The translations under genes and the position numbers were made by a program. Source: Pseudofrankia coriaricola (GTDB lineage: Bacteria > Actinomycetota > Actinomycetes > Frankiales > Frankiaceae). Taken from it: 64,000 nt of DNA. A model generated the notes under the pieces. It was not told the origin of the DNA and did not search any database. It saw only the letters and a list, made by a program, of their open reading frames with translations. Shown here piece after piece: positions 46,101 to 56,193 of this stretch. Where the stretch lies: assembly GCF_001854805.1 (NCBI RefSeq), contig NZ_MBLO01000261.1, positions 1 to 64,000 of the forward strand, in the 5' to 3' direction. How positions within the stretch are numbered: position 1 is the first letter of the stretch; each line of letters begins with the position of its first letter.

Positions 46101-47191
46101 CGAGGCAGGACATGGCCTAGTTCCCGCTGGTAGATGTCCGTGATCTCGGCGGCGATCTCGGCCATGCCGCCCGGCCTGGCGGCCGGGTCGTCGGCCAGGC
46201 AGCGCGCCAGCAGGTCAGCCAGCCGCGGCGGCATCGACGGACGGCTGGGGTCGGCGGGGCCTCGGGTCCGGTAGTCATCCAGGGCGGCGCCGGCGGCGGG
46301 ACCGGCTAGCCAGGTGACCTCGCCGGTGAACATCTCCAGCACGGTGACCGCGAAGCTGAACACGTCGCTGCGCCGTCCCACCGGCTCGCCGGCCGCCTGC
46401 TCTGGTGAGGCATAGGCCGGCGACAGGCCCCCACTCGTGACCAGCACGGTCGCCGCCACGCCGGCCGGGCTCGGGCGCGGCCCGCCGGCGAGGCCCTTCG
46501 ACCGGGCGAGGCCGAAGTCCGTCACCTTGGCCGTGCCCTCGGAGTCGAGGAGGATGTTCGCCGGCTTCAGGTCCTGGTGGACGACTCCCCGCCCGTGCGC
46601 GTGCTCCACTCCCCAGGCGGCCTGGACAGCGACGTCGAGGACGCGGCCCAGCGACTCCGCGGCCCCGCCATGGTAGAGCCGGCCGTCGTCGATCCAGTCG
46701 CGCAGGCTGCCGCCGTCGACGTACTCGGCGAACACGCGGGGGATCCCGCCGAGCGTGCGGACGTAGTGGCAGGCGCACAGGTGCGGGTGGACCCCGAGGT
46801 TCACCCAGGTTTCCGCCTCCCGGACGAAACGCTCCCTGTCCGCCTCGCCGGCGAACAACTCCGGCCGTGGGCTCTTGACCGCCAGGTCGACGTTCCAGCC
46901 GAGGTGGTGGACCCGGTAGACCAGGCCCATCCCGCCCGACTCGAAGACCTGCCGCACCTCGTACAGGTCCAGGATCCGGTGCCCGACCGCCCAGACGGCG
47001 GGAACATCCCGGGCATCCGCGGAGGATGACGCCGCCCGCCGCGCTGGCGCCGCGGGCGCGGTCTCCAGAACGGTGGCGTTCCGGGCCGGCGCCGCGGGCT
47101 CTGCTTTCGGCGCCCGCGAGAATTCCGGGCCTTCTCCGCCCTCGCCTCCCTTGTCAGTCTTCCTGCGACGCGGCCACCTCACCGTTCCCAC
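43160..47191 (-). CDS. serine/threonine protein kinase with TPR-like and WD40 repeats
   Basis: A 1343-residue soluble protein. The kinase domain (about 73-335) has FESGGMGLVY as glycine loop (first Gly replaced), LAVK, a catalytic loop HQDLKPAN (Arg replaced by Gln) and DFGLAR. TPR-like helices (370-560) include a 99-bp tandem duplication. Seven WD40 blades (557-867; unit SVCVSADGRLALSGSDD) are followed by a second helical segment (867-950), seven more blades (950-1247) and a C-terminal DPADWDEGVRPHLETF... domain typical of this kinase type. GTG start at 47191 follows AAGGGG. Blades 12 and 13 are almost identical, a sign of recent conversion. Probably co-transcribed with the FHA kinase downstream. 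Confidence 0.9.
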   Translation of the reverse strand: MGTVRWPRRRKTDKGGEGGEGPEFSRAPKAEPAAPARNATVLETAPAAPARRAASSSADARDVPAVWAVGHRILDLYEVRQVFESGGMGLVYRVHHLGWNVDLAVKSPRPELFAGEADRERFVREAETWVNLGVHPHLCACHYVRTLGGIPRVFAEYVDGGSLRDWIDDGRLYHGGAAESLGRVLDVAVQAAWGVEHAHGRGVVHQDLKPANILLDSEGTAKVTDFGLARSKGLAGGPRPSPAGVAATVLVTSGGLSPAYASPEQAAGEPVGRRSDVFSFAVTVLEMFTGEVTWLAGPAAGAALDDYRTRGPADPSRPSMPPRLADLLARCLADDPAARPGGMAEIAAEITDIYQRELGHVLPRTAPREAELRADELTNRALSMLDLDRVKQAEMLFDEALTADPQHLEATYNAGLLRWRAGRMTDSELVARLEAVLASAPDPGPVPRPLAQPHLKRGDVDVPPPVLKVPAEAARRALMQRLLAQVHLERGDVDVPPPVLKVPAEAARRALMQRLLAQVHLERGDVDSALPLLEEAARRAPEDTEVRAALRRARADGATGRRRRTLEGHTSAVSSVCVSADGRLALSGSHDDTVRVWDLATGRCLHVLEGHTEDVNSVCVTADGRRALSGGDDRTVRVWDLATGRRLRTFRGHTSTVNSVCVSADGRRALSGSDDRTVRVWKLATGRRLRTFSRRLRTFKGHTGDVNSVCVSADGRLALSGGDDRTVRVRKLSTGRRLHILEGHTSLVYSVCVTADGRLALSGSDDRTVRVWDLATGHCLHTLKGHTGGVNSVCVTADGRLALSGSDDRTVRVWDLATGHCLRTLQEHTGNVQSVCVSADGHIALSSSYSRTVRVWELPNVGADVASLQLCRLRPHAELVRHETQLETLLSAAELPTTEGRFPAALTLLRKARTIPGYERDPRALETWRRLSLFSVRTGVRGIWQSRIIDGHGNVTSVCVAADGRLALSSSLGNTVRVWELATGRCLHTLDNGHTFGIKSVCVSSDGRLALSSDNDSTVWVWDLATGSCLRILQGHAGEVNSVCVSADGRLALSGSHDNTVRVWELATGRCLHTLKGHTAILNGALKAVTSVCASPDGRVAVSGGKDCTVRVWDLATGRCLHTLKGHTFGVYSVCVSADGRFALSGSQDRTVRVWDLATGHCLHTLKGHTGIVYSVCVSADGRFALSGSQDRTVRVWDLATGHCLHTLTGHTSEVTSVCVSADGRLALSGSDDRTVRVWEIDWELEARDPADWDEGVRPHLETFLTLHTPVAGSLPPRGEVSEQQIRLGLSRRGRPSWTETDVDSLLRQLQYSGYGWIRPAGVKAELERMARNWEALPPLPGA
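45611..45808 (-). repeat. 99-bp tandem duplication inside the WD40 kinase gene
   Basis: 45611-45709 and 45710-45808 are essentially identical and begin GTCGACGTCGCCGCGCTCGA; a degenerate third unit begins at 45809. Coding 33 residues (RGDVD...ALMQRLLAQVHLE), it keeps frame and lengthens the TPR-like part by one turn. Confidence 0.85.
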
Positions 47192-47705
47192 GGCGCCCCT
47201 TCGTCATCGCGCATGGTACCGACAGGCCATCCAAGAAAGTGGCGCGAGTTCACCCGGAAAAGAGAGAACCGTGAGCCCCCTTGTCCACGATATTGGTACC
47301 GTACACCGGTCAGGAAGGACATGTGACGACCTTTCGGAAACGTCGGCGCACCGTTGCGGCGGTTGTTGGTGTCTAGGTCCTACGGTCATGGCGGGCCGTT
47401 CCCATGCCCGGGGAATGTGAGTAATCCCGTGGCCGCCGGGCGTGGGACCGACGGCGTGACGCCCGTAGAACCGGCACGAGAGCGACCCATGGGACGATGC
47501 GGGGGAGCGTCCTCGACCCGTAGAAGGCGGTCTCGCCGCCTGACGCCGAACCCCGGCGTACGGACGCTCCGGGCGCCGAGCTGGCGCCGCTCCGGCGCCA
47601 CGGAGAGGGTTCGACCGGGTTCGGGTGACCCGAGTGCGGTGTGACGTAGGCACTCCCGCCGCGCAGAACTGGCGTCGGCGGTTAACGGACGCTAACCTGG
47701 CGGAC
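47192..47705. other. divergent intergenic region, 514 bp
   Basis: Separates the leftward kinase pair from the rightward carboxylase operon. No gene seen. TGGTACCG occurs twice (47214, 47295), in AT-richer surroundings likely to hold promoters. Two palindromes near 47681 and 47708 are listed separately. Confidence 0.5.

Positions 47706-47723
<18 letters not shown>
47680..47723. promoter_or_regulatory. two GTTARCG-CGYTAAC operators before accD1
   Basis: GGTTAACG-GA-CGCTAACC (47680-47697) and GTTAGCG-GC-CACTAAC (47708-47723) are imperfect palindromes of one motif, centres 27 bases apart. The second overlaps the proposed ATG at 47706. The pattern is typical of TetR-family operators; the homologous mycobacterial cassette has a TetR regulator (Rv2506), but no regulator gene lies here. 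Confidence 0.6.
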
Positions 47724-49358
<1,635 letters not shown>

Positions 49359-49407
49359 GCCCGCCGCGGCGGAGACAGCAGAGGTGAATGGGCAGGTGAC
49401 TGGAGCG

Positions 49408-51603
49408 ATGTTCGACACGGTGCTGGTGGCGAACCGCGGGGAGATCGCGGTCCGGGTGATCCGGACGTTGCGGCAGCTCGGGATCCGGTCGGTCGCCGTC
49501 TACTCGGACGCGGACGCCGGCGCCCGCCACGTCCGCGAGGCCGACGTCGCGGTCCGGATCGGCCCGGCGCCCGCGCGCGAGTCGTACCTGAACCCCTCCG
49601 CGGTGCTGGCCGCCGCCTGGGCGACCGGCGCCCGCGCGATCCACCCGGGCTACGGCTTCCTCTCCGAGAACGCCGCGTTCGCCGCCGCCTGCGCCGACAC
49701 GGGCGTCGTCTTCGTCGGGCCGCCGGTGCGGGCGGTCGAGGTGATGGGTGACAAGATCGCCGCGAAGCGCGCGATGATCGACGCGGGCGTGCCGGTGGTG
49801 CCCGGGCGGGCCGAGCCGGGGATGGACGCCGCGGCGCTCGCCGAAGCCGCCGAGGAGATCGGGTTCCCGGTGCTGATCAAGCCATCGGCCGGCGGCGGCG
49901 GCAAGGGCATGCGCGTGGCCCGCTCGGCGGCCGAGCTGGGCGACGCGATCGCGTCGGCCCGCCGGGAGGCGGCGAACGCGTTCGGCGACGACACCCTCTT
50001 CCTCGAGCGCTACGTCGAGGGCCCCCGCCACATCGAGGTGCAGGTCCTTGCCGACGCGCATGGCACCGTCATCCACCTGGGTGAACGCGAGTGCAGCCTC
50101 CAGCGGCGCCACCAGAAGATCATCGAAGAGGCGCCGTCGGCGCTGCTCACCGCGCACCCCGGCGGCGCGGCGACCCGGGAGCGGATCGGCGCCGCCGCCG
50201 TCACCGCCGCCGCGGCCGTCGGCTACGTCGGGGCCGGCACGGTCGAGTTCATCGTCGCGGGCGACGAGCCGGAGACCTTCTACTTCCTGGAGATGAACAC
50301 CCGCCTACAGGTCGAGCACCCGGTCACCGAGCTGGTCACCGGCGTCGACCTGGTCGCCGAGCAGCTGCGTGTCGCGGCCGGTGAGCCGCTGCGGCTGCGC
50401 CAGCGAGACGTCGTCCTGTCCGGCCACGCCGTCGAGGCCCGCGTCTACGCCGAGGACCCGGCCCGTGGCTTCCTGCCGACAGGTGGGGAGATCGTCGCCC
50501 TCGCGGAGCCGGTGGGAGAGGGGGTGCGGGTCGACTCGGGGGTCGCGGCCGGCACGACGGTCGGCTCCGACTACGACCCGATGCTGGCGAAGGTGATCGC
50601 CTGGGCGCCGGACCGCGTGGGCGCGCTGCGCCGGCTCGACGCGGCGCTCGCCGGCACCGTGCTGCTCGGCGTGACCACCAACCTCGGCTTCCTGCGCACC
50701 CTGCTCGGCCACCCCGACGTCCGCGCGGGCGCGCTGGACACCGGCCTCGTCGAGCGCCACCTCGCCGAGCTGACGGCCGCAGCCCGCCCCGCGGAGGCGA
50801 ACGCCACGGCCGGCGCCACCGAAGCCGTCGGCGGGCCGCCGGGGGACGCGCTCGCCGTGTACGCGCTCGCGCAGCTGTCGCGGCTCGGGCCGGCCGGGCC
50901 GGTCGTCGACCCGTGGGACATCCCGTCCGGCTGGCGGGTCGGCGACGACGCCTGGCTGTCCTGGACGGTCGACGTAGGCGGTGGCGTGCGCCGTCGGGTG
51001 GACGTGCGCGGCCTGCCGGCCGCCGCGTCGGTGCGCATCGACCAGCGGGCGCCGATAGCGGCGTCCGTCGCGCGGGTCGGCGAGCCCGCCGCGGCCGGCG
51101 CGGCTGGTGCGGTTGGTGCGGCCGGGACGGGTGGCGCGGCCGCCGTGATGGGCACGGTCTCCGGCGGCGGCCTGGCCGCGGCGGAGCGGCTGCTCGTCAC
51201 CCTCGACGGCGTGACGAGCAGCTGGTACGTCGCGGCCGGTCCCGCCGCCCCCGGGGCGACCTCCGGCGTGCTGTGGGTCGGCGCCGGCGGGGCCGCGTGG
51301 CCGCTCGCGGAGTGGGTGCGCGAGCCGGGGGCGGCCGCGGCGGCGGCCGGCGACGGGCAGGCCCGCAGCCCCATGCCCGGCACGGTCATCGCGGTCGACG
51401 TCGCCGCCGGCGACACCGTCGCCGAGGGCCAGCGGCTCGCCGTCGTCGAGGCGATGAAGATGGAGCACGCGATCACCGCGCCGGTCGCGGGCCTGGTCAA
51501 GGACGTCCTGGTCGGCGTCGGCGCGCGGGTCGATCTCGACGCCCTGCTCGCCGTCGTCGAGCCGGCCGCCGCGGAGCCGAGCGCCGCCGAGGCGGGCGCA
51601 TGA
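49408..51603 (+). CDS. accA1: acyl-CoA carboxylase alpha subunit (biotin carboxylase and carrier)
   Basis: A 731-residue protein. Biotin carboxylase occupies about 1-450 ([29 protein letters not shown], the ATP-grasp [16 protein letters not shown]); a spacer rich in Ala/Gly follows (about 560-600), and the C-terminal BCCP domain carries the biotinylated lysine in [11 protein letters not shown] near residue 683. Together with the beta subunit it forms the carboxylase holoenzyme. ATG 49408 begins the conserved N-terminus; GTG 49384 is an alternative. Starts 49 bases after accD1. Confidence 0.92.
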   Translation: MFDTVLVANRGEIAVRVIRTLRQLGIRSVAVYSDADAGARHVREADVAVRIGPAPARESYLNPSAVLAAAWATGARAIHPGYGFLSENAAFAAACADTGVVFVGPPVRAVEVMGDKIAAKRAMIDAGVPVVPGRAEPGMDAAALAEAAEEIGFPVLIKPSAGGGGKGMRVARSAAELGDAIASARREAANAFGDDTLFLERYVEGPRHIEVQVLADAHGTVIHLGERECSLQRRHQKIIEEAPSALLTAHPGGAATRERIGAAAVTAAAAVGYVGAGTVEFIVAGDEPETFYFLEMNTRLQVEHPVTELVTGVDLVAEQLRVAAGEPLRLRQRDVVLSGHAVEARVYAEDPARGFLPTGGEIVALAEPVGEGVRVDSGVAAGTTVGSDYDPMLAKVIAWAPDRVGALRRLDAALAGTVLLGVTTNLGFLRTLLGHPDVRAGALDTGLVERHLAELTAAARPAEANATAGATEAVGGPPGDALAVYALAQLSRLGPAGPVVDPWDIPSGWRVGDDAWLSWTVDVGGGVRRRVDVRGLPAAASVRIDQRAPIAASVARVGEPAAAGAAGAVGAAGTGGAAAVMGTVSGGGLAAAERLLVTLDGVTSSWYVAAGPAAPGATSGVLWVGAGGAAWPLAEWVREPGAAAAAAGDGQARSPMPGTVIAVDVAAGDTVAEGQRLAVVEAMKMEHAITAPVAGLVKDVLVGVGARVDLDALLAVVEPAAAEPSAAEAGA

Positions 51604-51718
51604 GGGCCATCCTGGAACACGGGAAGCACCCGTCGGCGGCCTCGCTCAGGAGCACCTTCACCGCCGGGGCCGGCCCGCCACACCAGCCGACCAGCGCTGA
51701 TCAGTAAGGAGCGCGACG

Positions 51719-52870
51719 ATGCCTGACACCCGGCTCACCGACGAGCAGGAGGCACTGCGCAAGACGATCGAGGAGTTCGCCCGCGAGGTCGTCGCCCCGG
51801 TCGCCGCGCACCACGACGAGACGAAGACGTTCCCCTACGAGGTCGTCGCCCAGATGGGCGAGCTGGGGCTGTTCGGGCTGCCGTTCCCTGAGGAGTACGG
51901 CGGCCAGGGCGCCGAGTACTTCACGCTGTGCCTGGCGATCGAGGAGCTGGCCAGGGTCGACTCGTCCGTCGCGATCACCCTGGAGGCGGGCGTCGGGCTC
52001 GGCGCGATGCCGATCTACCGGTTCGGGACCGAGGAGCAGCGCCAGGAGTGGCTGCCGGAGCTGACGAGCGGGCGCGCGCTCGGTGCGTTCGGCCTGACCG
52101 AGCCCGGCGCCGGCAGCGACGCGGGCGGCACCCGCACCACCGCCCGCCTCGAGGGCGACGAATGGCTGATCAACGGCTCGAAGGCGTTCATCACCAACTC
52201 GGGCACCGACATCACCCGCGTCGTCACCGTCACCGCCATCACCGGCCGCTCCGAGGCCGGCAAGCCAGAGATCTCCACGATCATCGTTCCGGTCCCGACG
52301 CCCGGCTTCACCGCCGAGCCCGCGTACTCCAAGGTCGGCTGGCACGCCTCCGACACCCACCCGCTGTCCTTCACCGACGTGCGGGTGCCCGCCGCGAACC
52401 TTCTGGGCGAGCGCGGCCGTGGCTACGCGAACTTCCTGCGGATCCTCGACGAGGGCCGGATCGCGATCTCGGCGCTGTCCGTCGGCCTCGCCCAGGCCTG
52501 CGTCGACGAGTCGGTGAAGTACGCGAAGGAGCGCCAGGCGTTCGGCGCCCCGATCGGCACCTACCAGGCGATCCAGTTCAAGATCGCCGAGATGGAGGCG
52601 CGGACGCACGTCGCCCGCACCGCCTACTACGACGCCGCGGCCAGGATGCTCGCCGGCCGGCCGTTCAAGAAGGAGGCGGCGATCGCCAAGCTGTTCTCCT
52701 CGGAGACGGCGGTGACGAACGCCCGCGAGGCGACGCAGATCTTCGGCGGCTACGGCTTCATGAACGAGTACCCCGTCGCCCGCCACTGGCGCGACGCGAA
52801 GATCCTGGAGATCGGCGAGGGCACCTCCGAGGTGCAGAAGATGCTCATCGCCCGCCATCTGGGCCTCTAG
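51719..52870 (+). CDS. acyl-CoA dehydrogenase, FadE19-like
   Basis: A 383-residue FAD-dependent acyl-CoA dehydrogenase. LTEPGAGSDAGG and the FGLPFPEEYGG helix mark the N-terminal part, QAFGAPIGTYQAIQFKIAEM the C-terminal helices, and EIGEGTSEVQKMLIAR contains a Glu at the MCAD-type catalytic base position; isovaleryl-CoA dehydrogenases usually have their base elsewhere, so a short or methyl-branched substrate is more probable. AAGGAG precedes ATG 51719. Third gene of the carboxylase operon, presumably oxidising a branched acyl-CoA of leucine or related catabolism. Confidence 0.9.
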   Translation: MPDTRLTDEQEALRKTIEEFAREVVAPVAAHHDETKTFPYEVVAQMGELGLFGLPFPEEYGGQGAEYFTLCLAIEELARVDSSVAITLEAGVGLGAMPIYRFGTEEQRQEWLPELTSGRALGAFGLTEPGAGSDAGGTRTTARLEGDEWLINGSKAFITNSGTDITRVVTVTAITGRSEAGKPEISTIIVPVPTPGFTAEPAYSKVGWHASDTHPLSFTDVRVPAANLLGERGRGYANFLRILDEGRIAISALSVGLAQACVDESVKYAKERQAFGAPIGTYQAIQFKIAEMEARTHVARTAYYDAAARMLAGRPFKKEAAIAKLFSSETAVTNAREATQIFGGYGFMNEYPVARHWRDAKILEIGEGTSEVQKMLIARHLGL

Positions 52871-52989
52871 CCGGCGCACCGGCCGGAGCGGGTGAGCGAG
52901 GGCTTGACGAGCCGCCTGACCGCCTCGGTCGACGGTAAGTCACGACATGTGCACCCTGTTTAGATTTGTCCCTACGTGTCGCCGTCGGT

Positions 52990-53055
52990 ACTGTCGTACT
53001 AGACAGTGTTTGGGTCGTCACATGAAGATCGTCGGGGGTCGCTGGTGTGTATAGT
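52990..53055 (+). promoter_or_regulatory. toxin-antitoxin promoter region with inverted repeat
   Basis: ACTGTC-GTACTA-GACAGT (52990-53007) is a perfect six-base inverted repeat, and TATAGT (53050-53055) is a strong -10 with the antitoxin ATG (53062) just six bases after it, so the message is leaderless. The repeat is a candidate antitoxin operator. Confidence 0.5.
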
Positions 53056-53061
53056 ATGCGC

Positions 53062-53298
53062 ATGGCGAGGGTGAACATCACGGTGCCTGATGATCTTCTC
53101 GTGCGCGCGAAGGCGGCTGGTGTCAACGTCTCGCGGGTGACCGCGGCCGCGCTGGTCGAGGAGCTCGACCGGCAGGCGAAACTCGCCGAGCTGGACGCAT
53201 ACCTTCTCGAACTGGAGAACGACCTCGGACCGATCCCCGCCGACGAGGCGGCTGCCGCCCGTGACTGGGCTGACCGCCTCCAGAGGCACTCCCGATGA
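53062..53298 (+). CDS. type II antitoxin, CcdA-like
   Basis: A 78-residue antitoxin. The N-terminal ribbon-helix-helix (ARVNITVPDDLLVRAKAAGVNVSRVTAAALVEEL) binds DNA; the acidic C-terminus (ELDAYLLELENDLGPIPADEAAAARDW) would wrap the toxin. ATG 53062 fits the leaderless promoter; an ATG two codons earlier is possible. It overlaps the PIN toxin gene by four bases (ATGA), the usual antitoxin-first order. Confidence 0.85.
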   Translation: MARVNITVPDDLLVRAKAAGVNVSRVTAAALVEELDRQAKLAELDAYLLELENDLGPIPADEAAAARDWADRLQRHSR

Positions 53299-53681
53299 CG
53301 CTCGTCCTCGACTCGGGCGGCCTGTCGGATCTGGTGCACCACCGCGCGCGGCTGGCCGAGCTACGCGCCCGCGGGCTTTGGCCCGCGCAGGTCCCGGTCG
53401 TGGTCCTGACCGAGGCTCTCACCGGCAACCACCAACGTGACTTCCACACGAACAGGCTGCTGCGGGCCTGCCAGGTCCGCGAGGTCGACGAGCTGTTGGC
53501 GCGCGAAGGGGCCAGGGTTCGGACCGCCACCGGGCGTGCCGGATCCATCAGCGCGACCGACGCCATCGTCGCGGCCTTCGCGGCAACCCAGCATGATCCG
53601 GTCATCCTCACGAGCGACCCCACCGACCTGGCCGCTCTCACGGCACACACCGCCCAACCGGTCGCGGTTCAGGCGGTCTAA
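53295..53681 (+). CDS. PIN-domain ribonuclease toxin
   Basis: A 128-residue PIN (VapC-like) protein. Acidic metal-binding residues are seen in LVLDSGGLS (Asp 6), LTEAL (Glu), SATDAIVAAFAAT (Asp) and ILTSDPTDL (Asp), consistent with an Mg-dependent RNase that cuts tRNA or rRNA. Starts inside the antitoxin stop. Length and motif spacing are normal, so the pair looks functional. Confidence 0.85.
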   Translation: MTLVLDSGGLSDLVHHRARLAELRARGLWPAQVPVVVLTEALTGNHQRDFHTNRLLRACQVREVDELLAREGARVRTATGRAGSISATDAIVAAFAATQHDPVILTSDPTDLAALTAHTAQPVAVQAV

Positions 53682-53750
53682 CCCACCTGCCGCGGTTGGG
53701 TTCCCTTCGGATTCATCGCGGAGGCGCGACCATCGCGGCCGCGAGCCCCG

Positions 53751-53987
53751 TCAGCCATCCGTTGAGAGGCGACTGACCGTGGCGGCGATGCTCTTCTCGA
53801 ACGCGTCGTCCGGCGGAGTCGTGCCCGCAAGGGCGGCCCGCAGGTCAGCGCCGGTCCGCCTGCGCGTCGGGCCAATTTCCGCGATCGGTCGATGGCCACC
53901 GGTGATCGTGATGGTCTCGCCAGCCGCGACCGCGTCGAGCAGGCCGGAGAACCTCCGCGAGGCATCGGTCGCCGTCATGGTCCTCAT
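53751..53987 (-). CDS. orphan Phd/YefM-family antitoxin
   Basis: About 78 residues: MTATDASRRFSGLLDAVAAGETITITGGHRPIAEIGPT is the prevent-host-death fold, followed by RTGADLRAALAGTTPPDD. No toxin follows: only about 70 bases separate its stop from the end of the PIN gene on the other strand. Start is ATG 53987 or 53996. A TCTGA-AAA-TCAGA palindrome (54003-54015) lies directly upstream. Either a solitary antitoxin or the survivor of a lost pair. Confidence 0.75.
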   Translation of the reverse strand: MRTMTATDASRRFSGLLDAVAAGETITITGGHRPIAEIGPTRRRTGADLRAALAGTTPPDDAFEKSIAATVSRLSTDG

Positions 53988-54002
53988 GGTCATCAAGTCT
54001 TG

Positions 54003-54015
54003 TCTGAAAATCAGA
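54003..54015. promoter_or_regulatory. TCTGAAAATCAGA palindrome, candidate antitoxin operator
   Basis: A perfect five-base inverted repeat around AAA, 15 to 27 bases before the possible starts of the orphan antitoxin. It is AT-rich compared with its surroundings. Confidence 0.4.
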
Positions 54016-54347
54016 TTCTGGCGACGCGGGCCGCGTCGCTGCTCGGCGCGGTAGCCGCCTCCCGGACCGCCGGCGCCCGCGCGGCATAAATCCCTGACGT
54101 CATGGCGGCCGGGGGCGCTACGGTTGACCTCGCTCCCGGCTCACGGACGGGCTGGCAGCGGATGGTCCGACCGTGGGCAGAGGAGCGATCCGCATGGGCT
54201 TCGTCGGGGCGGCGCGCCGACCGAGGTAGCCGAGCCGTCCGTCGAGGGTGGCTCGGCCTCGATCGCCGCTGACCGCCGCGCGCCGTCAGCCGACCGCCCC
54301 CAGACGACGCGGCCTCGCGGGCCGCCTCGACGTGACGGAGCCTTCCG
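54016..54347. other. intergenic region before proS, 332 bp
   Basis: No gene. Positions 54029-54057 resemble 56088-56116 downstream of proS (26 of 29 bases). AGGGTGGCTCGG at 54245-54256 superficially recalls a T-box but lacks the conserved ACCGCG. GGAG eight bases before the proS ATG is its ribosome site. Confidence 0.45.
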
Positions 54348-56081
54348 ATGAACGCGTCTTCCCGCGTGCATTTTCTTTCCCGTGTCCTCGTCCGGACGCT
54401 TCGCGACGACCCGGCGGAGGCCGAGACGGCCAACCACCGGCTGCTGGTGCGCGGCGGGTACATCCGCAAGGCCACCTCCGGCGTGTACAGCTACCTGCCG
54501 CTCGGGCTGCGCGTCCTGCGCCGGATCGAGGACGTCGTGCGCGAGGAGATGACGGCGGCCGGGTGCCAGGAGCTGCTGATGCCGGCGCTGATGCCCCGCG
54601 AGCTGTGGGAACGCACCGGCCGGTGGGACCGCTACGGCGACCTGATGTTCCGCGTGACGGACCGCAAAGGGACCGAGCTCTGCCTGGGCCCGACGCACGA
54701 GGAGCTGGTCACCAGCCTGGTCGCGGGCGAGGTCGGAAGCTACCGCGACCTGCCGCTGCGGGTCTTCCAGATCCAGACCAAGTACCGCGACGAGCTGCGG
54801 CCGCGTGCCGGTCTCCTGCGCTCCCGGGACTTCGTCATGAAGGACGCCTACAGCTTCCACGACGGCCAGGACTCGCTGCGTGAGACCTACCGGGTGATGT
54901 ACGACGCCTACGAGCGGGTCTTCGCGCGCTGTGGGCTGCGGTTCCGCGCCGTCGAGGCGCAGGCCGGCGAGATCGGCGGCGACGTGAACCACGAGTTCAT
55001 GGCGCCCACCGAGGTCGGCGAGGATCTCGTCGTGTACGCGCCCGCGGGCACCTATGCCGCGAACCTGGAGGCCGCCACCTGCGCCCGCCCGGCGCCGGTC
55101 GAGTCGGGGACCCGTCCGCTGCTCCGCGCTCACACACCGGGGGCGCGCAGCGTCGACGAGGTGGCCGGGTTCCTCGGGATCCCGGCGAGCCAGATCCTGA
55201 AATGCCTGCTCTACAAGATTCCGGACGGCGCGGGAACGGAGGTCGTGGCCGCGCTGTGCCCGGGCGACCGGGAGGTCAACGAGCACAAGCTCGCGCGGGT
55301 GCTCGGCGCGGTGCCCGTCCTCCTGGACGCCGCCGACTTCGCCGCGCACCCCGCTCTGGTGCGCGGGCATGTCGGCCCGGTCGGGCTCGCTCCCCACGTC
55401 GCCAGGATCGTCGCGGACCATCACGTGACGACCGGCCGTGACTGGTGCGCCGGCGCGAACGAGCCCGACCACCACCTGACCGGCTGCAACCACGGACGCG
55501 ACTTCGAGCCGGACGAGTGGGCCGACATCGTCGACGTCCGCGCCGGCGACCCGTCCCCGGACGGCAGCGGACCGCTCGCGGTCGAACGCGCCGTCGAGAT
55601 CGGGCACATCTTCCAGCTCGGCACCAGATACACGGTGCCGCTGGAGGCGACGTTCCTCGATGCCGCGGGCAACGACCTGCCGATGGTGATGGGCTGCTAC
55701 GGGATCGGGATCAGTCGCCTCCTGTCTGTGGTGGTCGAGCAGCACCACGACGAGCACGGCATCGTCTGGCCGGCGTCGCTCGCCCCGTACGACGTCGCGG
55801 TGATCCCGCTGGGCCGCAAGGTCGACCCGACCGTCGTCCAGGCCGTTACCGACGCGCTCGCGGAAGCCGGTCTCGACGTTCTCGTCGACGACCGCCCGGG
55901 CGGCTCTGCCGGCGTCCGGTTCGCCGACGCCGACCTCATCGGCTGCCCTTACCAGGTCATCGTCGGCCGGCGCGCGGCCGAGGGCATCGTCGAGCTCCGC
56001 TCCCGCGACCGCTCCGTCGTCACCGAGACCCTCGTCGACGACCTGGTCACGGCTCTCGCCCGCCTCCGCCACGCCCACTGA
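54348..56081 (+). CDS. proS: prolyl-tRNA synthetase, bacterial type
   Basis: A 577-residue class II synthetase that charges tRNA-Pro. Seen are the N-terminal catalytic part (LRVLRRIEDVVREEM, CLGPTHEELVT), motif 2 (KYRDELRPRAGLLRSRDFVMKDAYSFH), a YbaK-like editing insert (about residues 225-385, with KCLLYKI and GANEPDHHLTG), motif 3 (MGCYGIGISRLL) and the anticodon-binding C-terminal domain (VIPLGRK...DDRPGGSAGVRFADADLIGCPYQVIVG). ATG 54348 follows GGAG. A fossil of part of its editing insert lies at 56100-56174, so there was once a second copy or a duplication event. Confidence 0.95.
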   Translation: MNASSRVHFLSRVLVRTLRDDPAEAETANHRLLVRGGYIRKATSGVYSYLPLGLRVLRRIEDVVREEMTAAGCQELLMPALMPRELWERTGRWDRYGDLMFRVTDRKGTELCLGPTHEELVTSLVAGEVGSYRDLPLRVFQIQTKYRDELRPRAGLLRSRDFVMKDAYSFHDGQDSLRETYRVMYDAYERVFARCGLRFRAVEAQAGEIGGDVNHEFMAPTEVGEDLVVYAPAGTYAANLEAATCARPAPVESGTRPLLRAHTPGARSVDEVAGFLGIPASQILKCLLYKIPDGAGTEVVAALCPGDREVNEHKLARVLGAVPVLLDAADFAAHPALVRGHVGPVGLAPHVARIVADHHVTTGRDWCAGANEPDHHLTGCNHGRDFEPDEWADIVDVRAGDPSPDGSGPLAVERAVEIGHIFQLGTRYTVPLEATFLDAAGNDLPMVMGCYGIGISRLLSVVVEQHHDEHGIVWPASLAPYDVAVIPLGRKVDPTVVQAVTDALAEAGLDVLVDDRPGGSAGVRFADADLIGCPYQVIVGRRAAEGIVELRSRDRSVVTETLVDDLVTALARLRHAH

Positions 56082-56099
56082 GCGCCCGGCCGCGTCGCT

Positions 56100-56174
56100 G
56101 CTCCGCGCGGTGCCCGTCCTCTTGGACGCCGCCGACATGTCCACGCACCCCGCCTTGGTGCGCGGGCATGTCGG
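56100..56174 (+). repeat. 75-bp fossil copy of an internal proS segment
   Basis: 56100-56174 matches 55301-55375 in about 67 of 75 bases; it would read VPVLLDAADMSTHPALVRGHVG versus VPVLLDAADFAAHPALVRGHVG in proS. It lies 18 bases after the proS stop and ends just before hpnH, with no flanking proS sequence. Confidence 0.75.
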
Positions 56175-56193
56175 GTGGGGCCGGCGAGGCGCG

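Noticed and set aside
51600-51707. 35-codon frame overlapping the accA1 stop (ATGA)
   Set aside because: No conserved sequence recognised; its only support is the overlap, so it may be chance.
54245-54256. T-box-like AGGGTGGCTCGG upstream of proS
   Set aside because: The conserved ACCGCG part and a visible specifier stem are missing.
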